From: Bin127 sp965203505
Lineage (GTDB): Bacteria > Chloroflexota > Dehalococcoidia > Lucifugimonadales > Lucifugimonadaceae
Direction: 5' to 3'
Length of the DNA: 64,000 bases
Assembly (NCBI GenBank): GCA_965203505.1
Contig: OZ241880.1
Location: 930,001-994,000, forward strand
Shown here in pieces: positions 16,158 through 25,295 of the stretch. Both the position numbers and the translations under genes were made by a program. Positions within the stretch are counted from its first letter, which is position 1, and each line of letters starts with the position of its first letter. Below the pieces are notes generated by a model. It worked only from the letters and a program-made list of their open reading frames with translations, did not search any database and had not been told where the DNA came from.

Positions 16158-17390
16158 TTGGCTGTAGCGCATGAAACACTAGATTCGGACCGAGGATCGG
16201 ACGTAGCCGTTTCGGTCCGCAACCTCTACAAACTATTCGGTGGAGATGTGGATGCCGGTATAGAGATGGCACGGGAAGGGGCGAGTAAGGATGAGATTCA
16301 GGAGGCTACGGATTCAGTGTTGGCGTTGTCGGATGTTTCCTTCGATGCCACCGAAGGCGAGATTTTTGTTGTGATGGGGTTGTCTGGCTGCGGCAAGTCG
16401 ACGTTGATCCGTTGTATCAACCGTTTGATCGATCCTACCGCCGGCGAGATATGGATCGAATCGCGTGATGTCTTGTCGATGGATGAAGAGGAGTTGCGAG
16501 ATGTCCGTAGGAGTTCCGTCGCGATGGTTTTCCAACACTACGGACTACTGCCGCATCGCACCGTCCTCGACAACGTTTCTTTAGGTCTTGAACTGCGCGG
16601 AACGGCGACGCAAGATCGCAAAGAACGGGCTTTAGATGCGTTGGAGACAGTCGGGTTGTCAGGATGGGAAAGCAGCATGGTCAGTGAGTGCAGCGGCGGT
16701 ATGAAACAGCGCGTTGGACTTGCCCGGGCATTGGCGCAAGACTCGCCAGTGTTGCTAATGGATGAGCCGTTCAGCGCCTTGGACCCACTGATACGGCACG
16801 AGCTTCAAGGCGAGTTGGCGGTACTCCAAGAAAAGGTCAAGAAGACGATCATATTCATCACGCACGACCTTGACGAGGCAGTTCGCATCGGAGACCGCAT
16901 CGCCATCATGCGCGACGGCAGGATCGTTCAGGTGGACGTGCCCACCGAGGTCGCGCTGAATCCCGCCGACGACTTCGTGCGCGAGTTCACCAAAGAAGTT
17001 AGGCAACACGCTTTGGTCACTGCCGAAGTGATCATGCACGAAGCAGAACACATCGTACGCACCACGGAATCGGCTTCAAGCGTCATCGAAAAACTGACCG
17101 AATCCGATGAGAACTACGCAATGGTAGTTGACGACGACTTCCGCTATGTGGGTACCGCGTTGTTGCAACGCTTACGGAGGGCAGCAGTCGGTGGGGATCG
17201 GACCGTTACGGAAACGCCACTGCTAGTCGAAGAGGGCGTTGCTCCTCATACCGTGCTAGACCAACTGGTACCGATCGGCCTACGCGCCGATCACTCAATA
17301 CCGGTTTTGAACGAAAACGGTGTGCTAGTCGGTGAGGTATCTCTCACAACTCTCGCCCAAGCGATGGAGTCCGACACGGCGGAAACTTGA
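16158..17390 (+). CDS. proV: Glycine betaine/proline-type ABC importer ATPase (ProV/OpuAA)
   Basis: 410 residues. Walker A is GLSGCGKST, the signature is SECSGGMKQRVGLARAL, Walker B is VLLMDEPFSALD and the switch is FITHD. The stretch LFGGDVDAGIEMAREGASKDEI before the core is the insertion typical of ProV, and a weak CBS-like tail fills residues about 285-405, which in relatives senses ionic strength. The start is a TTG, since a stop lies eight codons upstream and no ATG precedes the conserved part; the only purine-rich site (GGAG at 16140) is distant. Permease and binding-protein genes follow, making a complete importer, 170 bases after the UGSC gene. Confidence 0.93.
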   Translation: MAVAHETLDSDRGSDVAVSVRNLYKLFGGDVDAGIEMAREGASKDEIQEATDSVLALSDVSFDATEGEIFVVMGLSGCGKSTLIRCINRLIDPTAGEIWIESRDVLSMDEEELRDVRRSSVAMVFQHYGLLPHRTVLDNVSLGLELRGTATQDRKERALDALETVGLSGWESSMVSECSGGMKQRVGLARALAQDSPVLLMDEPFSALDPLIRHELQGELAVLQEKVKKTIIFITHDLDEAVRIGDRIAIMRDGRIVQVDVPTEVALNPADDFVREFTKEVRQHALVTAEVIMHEAEHIVRTTESASSVIEKLTESDENYAMVVDDDFRYVGTALLQRLRRAAVGGDRTVTETPLLVEEGVAPHTVLDQLVPIGLRADHSIPVLNENGVLVGEVSLTTLAQAMESDTAET

Positions 17391-17447
17391 ACCGTCGGTT
17401 GGATACAAAAAAACACACGCGACGAACGACTACAACTAGCGATCACA

Positions 17448-18533
17448 ATGACAATCCAGAATCAAGAATCCGAAGCCGCCGCCGAGACGCAATCGTCTGC
17501 CGAGCGCAGCATTTCGCAACGCATTCCGGTTGCCGTCCTTTGGATAATCGGCCTCGCACTGTTGACCCTGATCATATTGTTGGTGCAACAGACGATCCTC
17601 GATCCAGGCGAGGATGGTTCCTCCGAAGTTGAATTCCTCGGACGGACTGTAGATTTGGCGGAGGTCGGAACTGAATTCCCGCTCAATTTCGGAAGAGATA
17701 TCGGGCTCGAGATCGACAGGGTGATTGATTGGATGAAAAAGAATCTCGGGTTCATATTCAGGTCCGTGAGATGGGGCGTTGTAAATGCGCTCGAACCTCT
17801 CGAAACTTTCATGATGTGGTTGCCATGGCCGGTGACGATCATTGCATTGGCCGCCCTGTCGTGGCACATCGTAAGCTACAAGATGTCCATCTTTTCCGTT
17901 GTTGCCATGCTTCTGCTGGGCCTATTCGGATTGTGGGACTCCACTATGGAGACCGCCGCGTTGATGGTCGTGACGGTCACGCTTTGCGTGCTGATCGCGG
18001 TGCCTTTGGGGATCTGGGCATCGCAATCCGATTTGCTCGACGCGATATTGCGTCCTTTGCTGGATGGAATGCAGACGATGCCGAGTTTCGTCTACCTAGT
18101 ACCCGCGATTGCGTTCTTCAGTCTTGGCAACGTGCCGGCTGTCCTCGCCACTCTAATCTACGCAGTGCCGCCGGCGGTACGGCTAACCAATCTGGGAATC
18201 CGACAAGTTCCAGAAGAGACTGTGGAGGCTGTCGAATCGTTCGGCGCAACTAATTGGCAGTCCATGATTAAGGTCAAAATCCCGCTCGCGATGCCTACGA
18301 TCATGGCAGGCGTGAATCAAACTATCCTGATGGCGCTTGCAATGGTGGTCATCGCGTCGCTGGTCGGCGCAGGAGGGCTTGGTGAAGATGTTTTGCGAGG
18401 ACTCGGCAGGATCGAACCGGGCAACACCTTACTTGCGGGACTGGGAATAGTCTTTCTCGCGATCATCATCGACCGAATAACTCAGTCCTACGCCAAGCGG
18501 CAACAGTCCGCTTTAGGCATCGAATCCGACTGA
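17448..18533 (+). CDS. proW: Glycine betaine/proline-type ABC importer permease (ProW)
   Basis: 361 residues with a soluble N-terminal stretch and about six to seven membrane segments. The ATPase-contact motif is EETVEAVESFGATNWQSMIKVKIPLAMPTIMAGVNQ, and LDGMQTMPSFVYLVPAIAFF is highly typical of ProW/OpuAB. It lies 57 bases after proV. No ribosome site is obvious before the ATG. Between it and the binding-protein gene is a gap of 127 bases with its own -10-like element. Confidence 0.93.
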   Translation: MTIQNQESEAAAETQSSAERSISQRIPVAVLWIIGLALLTLIILLVQQTILDPGEDGSSEVEFLGRTVDLAEVGTEFPLNFGRDIGLEIDRVIDWMKKNLGFIFRSVRWGVVNALEPLETFMMWLPWPVTIIALAALSWHIVSYKMSIFSVVAMLLLGLFGLWDSTMETAALMVVTVTLCVLIAVPLGIWASQSDLLDAILRPLLDGMQTMPSFVYLVPAIAFFSLGNVPAVLATLIYAVPPAVRLTNLGIRQVPEETVEAVESFGATNWQSMIKVKIPLAMPTIMAGVNQTILMALAMVVIASLVGAGGLGEDVLRGLGRIEPGNTLLAGLGIVFLAIIIDRITQSYAKRQQSALGIESD

Positions 18534-18568
18534 AAATCCGCCAAAACTCCAATAATCTCGGCTTGGGT

Positions 18569-18574
18569 TATAGT
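18569..18574 (+). promoter_or_regulatory. Possible -10 (TATAGT) before the ProX-like gene
   Basis: TATAGT lies 86 bases before the ATG at 18661. No convincing -35 is present at the right spacing. A separate promoter would allow more binding protein than permease, as is usual for importers. Confidence 0.3.
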
Positions 18575-18660
18575 GGTTGCATTGGGATGATGTGGAGCAA
18601 ATGGCGGTGTAGGATTGCGAGTTTCGGAGCCGAAACTCCTTGGGAAAGGAAGAGTTGGAA

Positions 18661-19656
18661 ATGAAAGTGAAAATCTTGCGAAACCTCGTTAGCAAAGGGC
18701 TGCCGTTGGTGTTGGCATCGCTTGCTTTGGTAGCCGCAGGCATAGCTTGTACGGCAGAGGAAAAGGATCCGGTCATCTTCGCGGACCTTAACTGGGATTC
18801 AGCGGAGATCCAGACGCGCATAGCCGGGTACATCATCGAGCACGGATACGAATACCCGGTCGAGAACATAGTCACTGACACCGCAGGCCAATTCCCAGCG
18901 TTCGAAAGTGACAGCGTTCATGTCTCGATGGAGGTGTGGAAGCAAAACGCGCAAGTGGCATACGACAAGGCAATCGCCGCTGGGCATGTGTCAGATGTCG
19001 GGAGCAGTCTCGAAGACAACTGGCAGGCTTTCGTCATTCCCCAGTACACCAAAGATGAGAACCCCGGGCTGGTCGGCGTAGAAGACATACCCGACTTCAA
19101 AGAGGTGTTCGAAACTCCGGACTCCAACGGCAAAGCACGGTTCGTGACTTGTATACCGGGTTGGGGCTGTGAAACCGTCAACGCCGCGAAGATCGAGTCT
19201 TACGAACTCACAGACCACGTAGAACTAATCAACCCCGGAAGCGGTGCTGGGCTCTTCGCAGACCTCGAAGGCGCGTACGCCAGGGGTGAGCCGTGGCTCG
19301 GATATCTTTGGGGCCCAACTAAGCCCGCGAACGAACTTGACCTCTATCGTCTGGAAGAACCCACCTGGTCGGACGCCTGTTGGGAAAGTGACAAGAGATG
19401 CGCGTACCCCGTCGTGGAAATCCGCATCCTAGTTTCAAAGTCCCTCGAAGAACGCGCCCCGGAGATCGTCGAGTTCCTAACAAAGTGGGACTTCAAAGCC
19501 GATGCTCAGATCGCCGCCGAATTCTGGATGACCGAGAACAACGAAGCCCCTGACGCCGCTGCGGTCTGGTACCTGAACAACTACCGCGACGTTTGGACCG
19601 CGTTCGTACCCGATGATGTCGTCGAACGCGTCGACGAGGCACTATCAGAATCCTGA
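18661..19656 (+). CDS. proX: OpuAC/ProX-type solute-binding lipoprotein
   Basis: 331 residues. The signal peptide ends in the lipobox AGIACT. The mature part carries tryptophans at NWDSAEIQ, GWGCE, YLWGPTK and TWSDACWES; in this family Trp residues form the cage for quaternary amines such as glycine betaine, choline or similar sulfonium compounds. Which ligand is bound here is not readable. ATG at 18661 is chosen over the upstream in-frame start at 18640 because AAGGA precedes it and it begins a normal lipoprotein signal. A strong terminator follows. Confidence 0.9.
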   Translation: MKVKILRNLVSKGLPLVLASLALVAAGIACTAEEKDPVIFADLNWDSAEIQTRIAGYIIEHGYEYPVENIVTDTAGQFPAFESDSVHVSMEVWKQNAQVAYDKAIAAGHVSDVGSSLEDNWQAFVIPQYTKDENPGLVGVEDIPDFKEVFETPDSNGKARFVTCIPGWGCETVNAAKIESYELTDHVELINPGSGAGLFADLEGAYARGEPWLGYLWGPTKPANELDLYRLEEPTWSDACWESDKRCAYPVVEIRILVSKSLEERAPEIVEFLTKWDFKADAQIAAEFWMTENNEAPDAAAVWYLNNYRDVWTAFVPDDVVERVDEALSES

Positions 19657-19703
19657 TGACCTCGCCTAACGGGCGATCCACAGAAGATTAGCCCACTTCA
19701 AAG

Positions 19704-19755
19704 AACAAACTAGCCCGCAAGGTGCGAGTCGCCTTGCGGGCTAGTTTGTTGTTTT
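19704..19755. terminator. Strong intrinsic terminator between convergent genes
   Basis: Arms 19704-19722 and 19732-19750 are perfect 19-base complements around a nine-base loop, followed by GTTTTT on the forward strand. It ends the proVWX transcript and can also act on the convergent TPP-enzyme transcript. Confidence 0.9.
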
Positions 19756-19780
19756 TCAATCGCTGTTGGCGTTACGGACC

Positions 19781-21430
19781 TCAGTCGTAGATGCTGAAGT
19801 TCAGTTCTTGCTGGGTGTGAACGTCGATTAGGGCTGAACGTCCGTTTTCGAAGTTCTCGCGGTGTGCTTCGCGGACGGCATTCCCGATCTCGTCGGGTTG
19901 CGTCACGGTGATGCCACGCGCCCCCATGCCTTCGGCGATCATGGCGTAGTCGCCGGTCATGTTGCCTGCGTTGTACTTCTCCATCGCAACCGGCAGCGAC
20001 TTGTTGTAGCCGCCCATCGTGCCATTGTTGAGGACAATTGTGGTTATCGGGTTGCCGGACCGTACCGAGGTCTCGATGTCTAGACCTGCCATGCCGAACG
20101 CGGCGTCGCCCATGAAGTTGACGCAGAATCGCTCGGGCATCGCCATCTTGGCGCCGACCATCAGGCCGATGCCGTAGCCCAGATGAGTGCTCTTGCCCCA
20201 ACCGATGTATGTGTGCGGCTTCGTGGCAGTGTAGAACGGCATCATCTGGTCGCGCGGGTGTCCGGCGTCGTGAGTCATAACCGTGTTTTCGTGATCGACC
20301 GCTTTACCGATCTCCTTCAGCAATCGATATGGGTTGATGGGAACCATGTCGGAGTTGAGGAGATTTGACCAGTCGGCGTTCCATTCAGCGCGCACTTGGG
20401 CGATCGCTTCTTGCGTGGAGGTGTCGCTGCGACGGCCTTCCTCGCCGATTCGTCCTTTGATTTCATCGATCAGCAGCCGAAGAGTCTCGCCCGCGTCGCC
20501 CACCAAACCGATGTCAGTCGTGTACTCCTTAGAGATGTCGGCCGGATTGTTGGTGCAGTGGATGAGGAACTTGCCGGGCGGGAGGTCGATCCCGTAGTTG
20601 GTTACGGTGAGGCTCGCGCCGATCGCGAATAGGACGTCGGATTCTTTTAGCCACGTCCATACCGGTTTGGGAGCAGTGCGGTTTGCAGCGCCGAGCGCGA
20701 GGGGATGTCGCTCGTCCATCGCGCTCTTACCCGGCATGGTTGTCATGACGGGGATCTGGGTGAGTTCGGCGAGTTCTTGCAACTCGGCGGTTGCTCCGGC
20801 GTGTAAAACGCCTTGGCCGGCCCAGATCGCAGGCATGCGGGCGTTGAGGAGCTGATCTGCCGCATCGCTGATGTCGCTGGCTGACGGTGCGAATATGTGA
20901 CGAGAAGTCGGGACGTAGTTTTCGACCGCCGCGTCGGGCACATCACCACCCATTGCGTCGCGTTGCATCTCAACCATCACCGGACCCGGTCGACCGTTTT
21001 TCAGCGATTCGGTAGCGCGCCGCATGAGTGCCGGGATTGCGTCGGCGGAGGTAACGGGAGCCGCAAACTTCATGATGTGTTGGAAGTTTTGACGGGCGCT
21101 GAAGTTTGGAGCGACGCCGACTTTGTAGTTCCCTGGACCGTCCGGAATGAAGAGTACGGGGACACTGTCAGCCCAGGCCTGTGCGAATCCACCGAAAGCG
21201 TTTTCGGAACCCGGTCCGCCTTGGCAGGCGAAAACACCGTACTTTCCTTGTGCGGACATGAGGCGCGAATATCCGTCGGCCGCCATGATCCCACCGCGTT
21301 CCTGCCGGAATACGATGGGCCTGATGCCTTCGACCGCTACCGCTTCGATGATCGGGTTTGAAGGGAAGCATGCCAACCACTCAAACCCTTCCTTCTTCAA
21401 AATCTTGGCAACAGCTTGATAGCCGTTCAT
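19781..21430 (-). CDS. Acetolactate-synthase-like thiamine pyrophosphate enzyme
   Basis: 549 residues with the three-domain order of the acetohydroxyacid synthase/benzoylformate decarboxylase superfamily. RQERGGIMAADGYSR carries the catalytic Glu that activates the cofactor. The central domain has PAIWAGQGVLHAGA, and the C-terminal domain has GDAAFGMAGLDIETSVRSG then NNG, the Mg-TPP motif. A strict GDG is replaced by GDA, which is tolerated in some relatives. True IlvB usually comes with a small IlvH subunit, which is absent nearby, so this is more likely a catabolic lyase or decarboxylase. The substrate is unknown. It stands alone between a terminator and the divergent ftsZ gene. Confidence 0.85.
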   Translation of the reverse strand: MNGYQAVAKILKKEGFEWLACFPSNPIIEAVAVEGIRPIVFRQERGGIMAADGYSRLMSAQGKYGVFACQGGPGSENAFGGFAQAWADSVPVLFIPDGPGNYKVGVAPNFSARQNFQHIMKFAAPVTSADAIPALMRRATESLKNGRPGPVMVEMQRDAMGGDVPDAAVENYVPTSRHIFAPSASDISDAADQLLNARMPAIWAGQGVLHAGATAELQELAELTQIPVMTTMPGKSAMDERHPLALGAANRTAPKPVWTWLKESDVLFAIGASLTVTNYGIDLPPGKFLIHCTNNPADISKEYTTDIGLVGDAGETLRLLIDEIKGRIGEEGRRSDTSTQEAIAQVRAEWNADWSNLLNSDMVPINPYRLLKEIGKAVDHENTVMTHDAGHPRDQMMPFYTATKPHTYIGWGKSTHLGYGIGLMVGAKMAMPERFCVNFMGDAAFGMAGLDIETSVRSGNPITTIVLNNGTMGGYNKSLPVAMEKYNAGNMTGDYAMIAEGMGARGITVTQPDEIGNAVREAHRENFENGRSALIDVHTQQELNFSIYD

Positions 21431-21817
21431 AGGTCAACTTCCCTTTCTTGTGGAGCGGGTTTTAATCGTCTCTTTTGGTCATTGTCGTGCCCGTCTCCAG
21501 TTTCCCAAGTTTAAGTCCGATTGTGCGTTAGCGCGGCATCGTCGACCGAAGGAGTCGCTAGAATCGAATCGTGCGAAACGATCATTGGCTGCGGCGAAAC
21601 ATCGCGGTTTCCAGTAAAGGGATTTATTGGAACGATTTAACTGCGCGCTGTTGTATTGCATCGCGGCGTACGGATTGCATACCGTAATAATCACTCTGGG
21701 ACGCTACGCGCGTTTCGGCGTCGAATCGAGGCGATATGGATCGCTCTCTTAGGTCCGACGTTGAGTGGCAGCTACCGGCAAAAGCATGGTTTCTTTGAGA
21801 TCGTGAAGGACGAAAAT
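21431..21817. other. 387-base divergent region upstream of ftsZ
   Basis: Holds the promoters of the TPP-enzyme gene (reverse) and ftsZ (forward). A hairpin at 21609-21632 has ten-base arms with one G-T pair and a GGGA loop. The ftsZ frame stays open for 54 codons upstream of the chosen start but shows no FtsZ-like sequence there. No clear promoter hexamers were found. Confidence 0.5.
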
Positions 21818-22936
21818 ATGTTGCGTGAGATACACGACGAATTCGAGTACAAGCCGCAGGGCAGGCAGCCACTCGGCATCGGCAAGGTCAACATCAAGGT
21901 CGTTGGCGTAGGTGGCGGTGGATCTAACGCCGTGAATCGTATGTTCAGCGATCCTATCGACACGGTCGATTACATCGTGATGAACACGGATCAACAGGCG
22001 TTGGAACTCGCGACGGTGCCGATCGGTCTACGAGTCGGCGACACGACGGCGCGAGGAATGGGTGTTGGCGGCGACCCTGCGCAGGGTCGCATTTGCCACG
22101 AGGAGAATCGCGAAGAGATCGCGGAGATCTTGGAAGGTGCAGACCTAGTCTTTGTGACCGCTGGCATGGGTGGCGGCACCGGCACCGGTGGCGCTCCGGT
22201 AGTTGCGCAAATAGCCAAACAGCAAGGTGCATTGACGATCGGTGTGTGCACGATGCCATTCAGTTTCGAAGGCACTCACCGCATGGCGAAAGCCGAAGAG
22301 GGTGTTGACGAGTTGCAAAAGTACGTCGACACACTCATCAGAATCCCCAACGACCGACTGCTTGACGCGGCCGCGCCGGATACCACAACTCAAGAGGCGT
22401 GGCGGATGGCTGACAAGGTACTACAGGACGGCGTTGAGGGTATCGCACGAGTGATTATCGAACCCGGTGAAGTTAACTTGGACTTCGCGGACGTGCGAGC
22501 GGTTATGACTAATGCAGGTCCCGCATGGATGGGCGTGGGCCAAGCCTCGGACCAGGAAGCGGGCGGTGCATTGGAGGCGGTGAACCAGGCGCTAGAGAGT
22601 CCGCTGCTCGACGTTGACATCACGGGTGCTCAACGCGCACTGGTCAATATCACCGGCGGACCATCGATGCGGATGTACAGCGTCCAAGAGATATCGAGTA
22701 TCGTTCAGAGCAAGATGACCGCTCAATCGAACATCATCCTCGGCACCGCGCGACAGGCGAATATGGGTCACAACATCCGAGTCATCGTCATCGCCACAGG
22801 TTTCCCGACCGACGAGGAGCAGCGGGTGATGGACAACGAGATGATCGAGAAGGCGATCGAGGATCCGGAAACGATGAAGATTCCGCCGTTCCTACGCCAT
22901 CACCAGATGCAGCTTGAGAAGCGCGGTCGTCGCTAA
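21818..22936 (+). CDS. ftsZ: Cell division GTPase FtsZ (first copy)
   Basis: 372 residues. Tubulin-like GTPase forming the division ring. IKVVGVGGGGSNAVNRM starts the nucleotide-binding fold, AGMGGGTGTGGAPVVA is the tubulin signature and GEVNLDFADVRAVM is the T7 loop that completes the neighbouring GTPase site. A C-terminal peptide, KIPPFLRHHQ, resembles the tail that binds FtsA and other partners. ATG at 21818 is supported by AAGGA seven bases before it. The gene stands alone, away from the rsmH-ftsA cluster that carries a second ftsZ. All motifs needed for activity are present. Confidence 0.95.
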   Translation: MLREIHDEFEYKPQGRQPLGIGKVNIKVVGVGGGGSNAVNRMFSDPIDTVDYIVMNTDQQALELATVPIGLRVGDTTARGMGVGGDPAQGRICHEENREEIAEILEGADLVFVTAGMGGGTGTGGAPVVAQIAKQQGALTIGVCTMPFSFEGTHRMAKAEEGVDELQKYVDTLIRIPNDRLLDAAAPDTTTQEAWRMADKVLQDGVEGIARVIIEPGEVNLDFADVRAVMTNAGPAWMGVGQASDQEAGGALEAVNQALESPLLDVDITGAQRALVNITGGPSMRMYSVQEISSIVQSKMTAQSNIILGTARQANMGHNIRVIVIATGFPTDEEQRVMDNEMIEKAIEDPETMKIPPFLRHHQMQLEKRGRR

Positions 22937-22963
22937 ACCCAAGCACACAACAACGAATGAACG

Positions 22964-22998
22964 CAACCGCGTCGTCTGATTATCAGGCGACGCGGTTG
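22964..22998. terminator. Hairpin between convergent ftsZ and enolase-superfamily genes
   Basis: CAACCGCGTCG (22964-22974) pairs with CGACGCGGTTG (22988-22998), with further pairing inside the loop (CTGA/TCAG). It overlaps the last codons of the reverse gene. No long T run follows, so efficiency is uncertain. Confidence 0.6.
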
Positions 22999-24140
22999 TT
23001 GTCTATGTAGTCCCAGTTGAAGTCCATGCCGAGTCCCGGACCTTGCGGAAGGAGGACGTTGCCTTCTTCGTCCATCGGATCGCATGGCGAGTTCAAGTAC
23101 GGTGGCGTCGCGTCGTAATCGACACCGGGGCGCAACAGTCCACGTTCGTAGAAGAGGCATGTCTCCTCGGTGGTGGCACCCAAAATCGCCGCGTTGGGGA
23201 ACCAACCGCCATGCATCTCACAAGGTATGCCGAACGCTTCGTAGACGTCGACGGCTTTCTTGCAGGCGGTGACGCCGCCGAAGTTCACGTCGATCCTGCC
23301 GATGTCGGAAGCACCTTGAAGGACCCACTCCGCGCGCGAATAGTGCATCCATGTCGCGTGTTCAGGCGCGCAGACTGCGATGTCGAGTTCGTTGCACAGG
23401 CGACGGTACGGCTCGACTCTGAACTCGTGCATCGGGTGCTCGAGGAAGTAGTATCCGAGCTTTTCCAATTCGCGACCGACGTATATCGATTCGTCGAGGG
23501 TGTAGATGCCCCACGGGTCGAGCATCAACGTCATGTCGTCGCCGACTGCGTCGCGGACTGCCTCGCACACCTCGATATCTTGCTTGGGGAATGCAGGTCT
23601 ACGCGGTGCTGGGCTGTTGGTGATCGGGTTCCAGTAGATGTAGGCGTGGACCTTGAACGCGGTGTAGCCTTGCGTCTTGCACTCGACAGCGAAGTTGGCG
23701 TAGTCCTCCGGACTACCGATGTTGGGGTGTGTGCTGGCGTACGCTCGTACCTTCTCCCTAGCTTTGCCCATCAGCTGCGACACTGACATGCCGGCGTATC
23801 TTCCCGCCAGGTCCCATAGCGCGGCATCTAACGTCCCGATCAAAGATTCATGGAATCGGGCGTTGTCTCGCATCAAATTCCACAGGTGTTCGCGGCTGAG
23901 CGGGTCTTCTCCGACGAGAAGGTTTTTCACCATGGCTTCGACTTCGGCCGGGAACGCGCCGTGAAAATATCCACCCATGCCCCCTGTGTTGTATCCGCTC
24001 ACGCCCTCATCGGTGGAGATTTTGGTGATGCCGTGCGTCGACGGTTGTGGATCGTCGAGCCACTCGCCGTACCCCCACTTCGTGGGGACGTTATTGGCTT
24101 CGCTTTTGAAGGTGATGACTTCGATGTCGGTTATGCGCAT
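22983..24140 (-). CDS. Enolase-superfamily sugar-acid dehydratase-like protein (mandelate racemase group)
   Basis: 385 residues with capping domain and barrel. Metal ligands are seen as Asp in LMLDPWG, Glu in FLEHPM and Glu in CAPEH. On the acid/base side FKVHAY stands where racemases have KxK, and a later Asp (GRIDVNFGG) and His (CEMHGGWF) form the likely dyad. Having His in place of the second Lys points to a dehydratase rather than a racemase. The substrate is unknown. ATG at 24140 is preferred over 24155 because AAAGG lies six bases before it. Large families of such enzymes are known from SAR202-type Chloroflexota, which fits the setting. Confidence 0.85.
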   Translation of the reverse strand: MRITDIEVITFKSEANNVPTKWGYGEWLDDPQPSTHGITKISTDEGVSGYNTGGMGGYFHGAFPAEVEAMVKNLLVGEDPLSREHLWNLMRDNARFHESLIGTLDAALWDLAGRYAGMSVSQLMGKAREKVRAYASTHPNIGSPEDYANFAVECKTQGYTAFKVHAYIYWNPITNSPAPRRPAFPKQDIEVCEAVRDAVGDDMTLMLDPWGIYTLDESIYVGRELEKLGYYFLEHPMHEFRVEPYRRLCNELDIAVCAPEHATWMHYSRAEWVLQGASDIGRIDVNFGGVTACKKAVDVYEAFGIPCEMHGGWFPNAAILGATTEETCLFYERGLLRPGVDYDATPPYLNSPCDPMDEEGNVLLPQGPGLGMDFNWDYIDNNRVA

Positions 24141-24278
24141 GTTCGACCTTTGCATCCGGAATGACAGGGTGACGATTTCGGTACGTGATTACTTTAACCG
24201 TTTTGATATCCGGCGCGATCATTCGGCGCGCTAAACGGTGTCTCAAGAGAGGCAGACGGTTGCTGAGCCGCGCTCGAA

Positions 24279-24791
24279 CTATGGTTCGTGGTTTTGAAGG
24301 ACGCGGACAAGTCCGATGACGATCAGCTGGGCGTTGCCCATGATTACGGCGCCGAAATAGGAGCCGGACACAGCGCTGGCGTTGTCTACGAAATCTGCAC
24401 CGAAGGTCGCATCTTCGAAGAGCACGAATCCGATCCCCGCTCCAATGAACGCGAGCACCAATGACGACAAGACTTCGACTGGTTTCAACACGCCGGTGGC
24501 GGTGACGTATCGCTTGACGATGGAGAAGCCAAATGCGGTGCCGATAGAGTGCATGAGAAGCGTGTTGAACATCAAGAAATCGGCATTCCCCGGGAACAAC
24601 CAAGTCGTCAGCATTATGACGCTGAGCACGTAGAGCCCCATCGCCCCGGCGGTGGATAGAAACAATGCGAATGCGACCTGCACGATGTATGCGCCGATCT
24701 TGTAATGGCCTCGCCACACCAAAACGCCGCATAGGGCGAGGAATCCGATCAGGAGAAAAAGCGGCAGGTAACGAATGTAACCGGTTTCCAT
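24279..24791 (-). CDS. Hypothetical membrane protein with four to five segments
   Basis: 170 residues, mostly hydrophobic. Predicted membrane spans lie near residues 8-26, 32-52, 53-70, 78-95 and 105-125, with a further weak one at the C-terminus. It contains no motif I recognise. It lies 26 bases downstream of another unknown gene on the same strand, and so may be translated from the same transcript as the upstream acetyltransferase genes. Confidence 0.65.
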   Translation of the reverse strand: METGYIRYLPLFLLIGFLALCGVLVWRGHYKIGAYIVQVAFALFLSTAGAMGLYVLSVIMLTTWLFPGNADFLMFNTLLMHSIGTAFGFSIVKRYVTATGVLKPVEVLSSLVLAFIGAGIGFVLFEDATFGADFVDNASAVSGSYFGAVIMGNAQLIVIGLVRVLQNHEP

Positions 24792-24817
24792 AACTTCGGC
24801 GAAAAGTACCGGCAGGT

Positions 24818-25282
24818 TTAACGCGGCAACGCGTCGATGACCGCGTTTGCCTGCGCCGTCGGCCCGTTTAGACGAGGGTCGGCAACGATTGTAAACGCGG
24901 CGGCGAGCCTTTCGGCAAGCGCGTCGGTTGCGGGTACCGCGCAGAACCTATATTGAGGGAGCATTTTGTTTATTCGGTCGGCCAAGGGACCTTTGCGCGA
25001 ACGTTCGTTGACGTTCCGATGCGATGCGCCGAACTCAACGATCGCGACCTTGTTGCGGAAATCGCAGTTCGTGGCGCCGTTGATGTACTCACCGACGGTC
25101 TTGCCGATGTCTCTCGTAGCTTCGATGTATATGGGTTCGCAGTCATGCATGACTGCGATGATGCCGGTCTTGCGTCCCAACATCCATGCCCCATCCTCTG
25201 TCAATGGTAACGATTCGCCTTCAAGCAACCGCTTGTAAAGGGCTTCCCACTTGCCAAGATGGGCTGGCGTGAAGACGGACAT
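24818..25282 (-). CDS. Hypothetical protein, weakly GIY-YIG-like
   Basis: 154 residues from the ATG at 25282. The central part GIIAVMHDCEPIYIEATRDIGKTVGEYINGA, followed by a conserved-looking NKVAIVEFG, has the order of a GIY-YIG nuclease fold, but the expected GIY and YIG tripeptides are not kept (GII and YIE). I would not claim nuclease activity. The frame stays open upstream into the preceding gene, but only the ATG at 25282 avoids a long overlap. Part of a reverse-strand run with the Eis-like genes. Confidence 0.6.
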   Translation of the reverse strand: MSVFTPAHLGKWEALYKRLLEGESLPLTEDGAWMLGRKTGIIAVMHDCEPIYIEATRDIGKTVGEYINGATNCDFRNKVAIVEFGASHRNVNERSRKGPLADRINKMLPQYRFCAVPATDALAERLAAAFTIVADPRLNGPTAQANAVIDALPR

Positions 25283-25295
25283 GCTGCATCGTGAA

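Noticed and set aside
21656..21817. 54-residue N-terminal extension of the first FtsZ
   Set aside because: No FtsZ-like sequence; ATG 21818 has AAGGA at the right distance.
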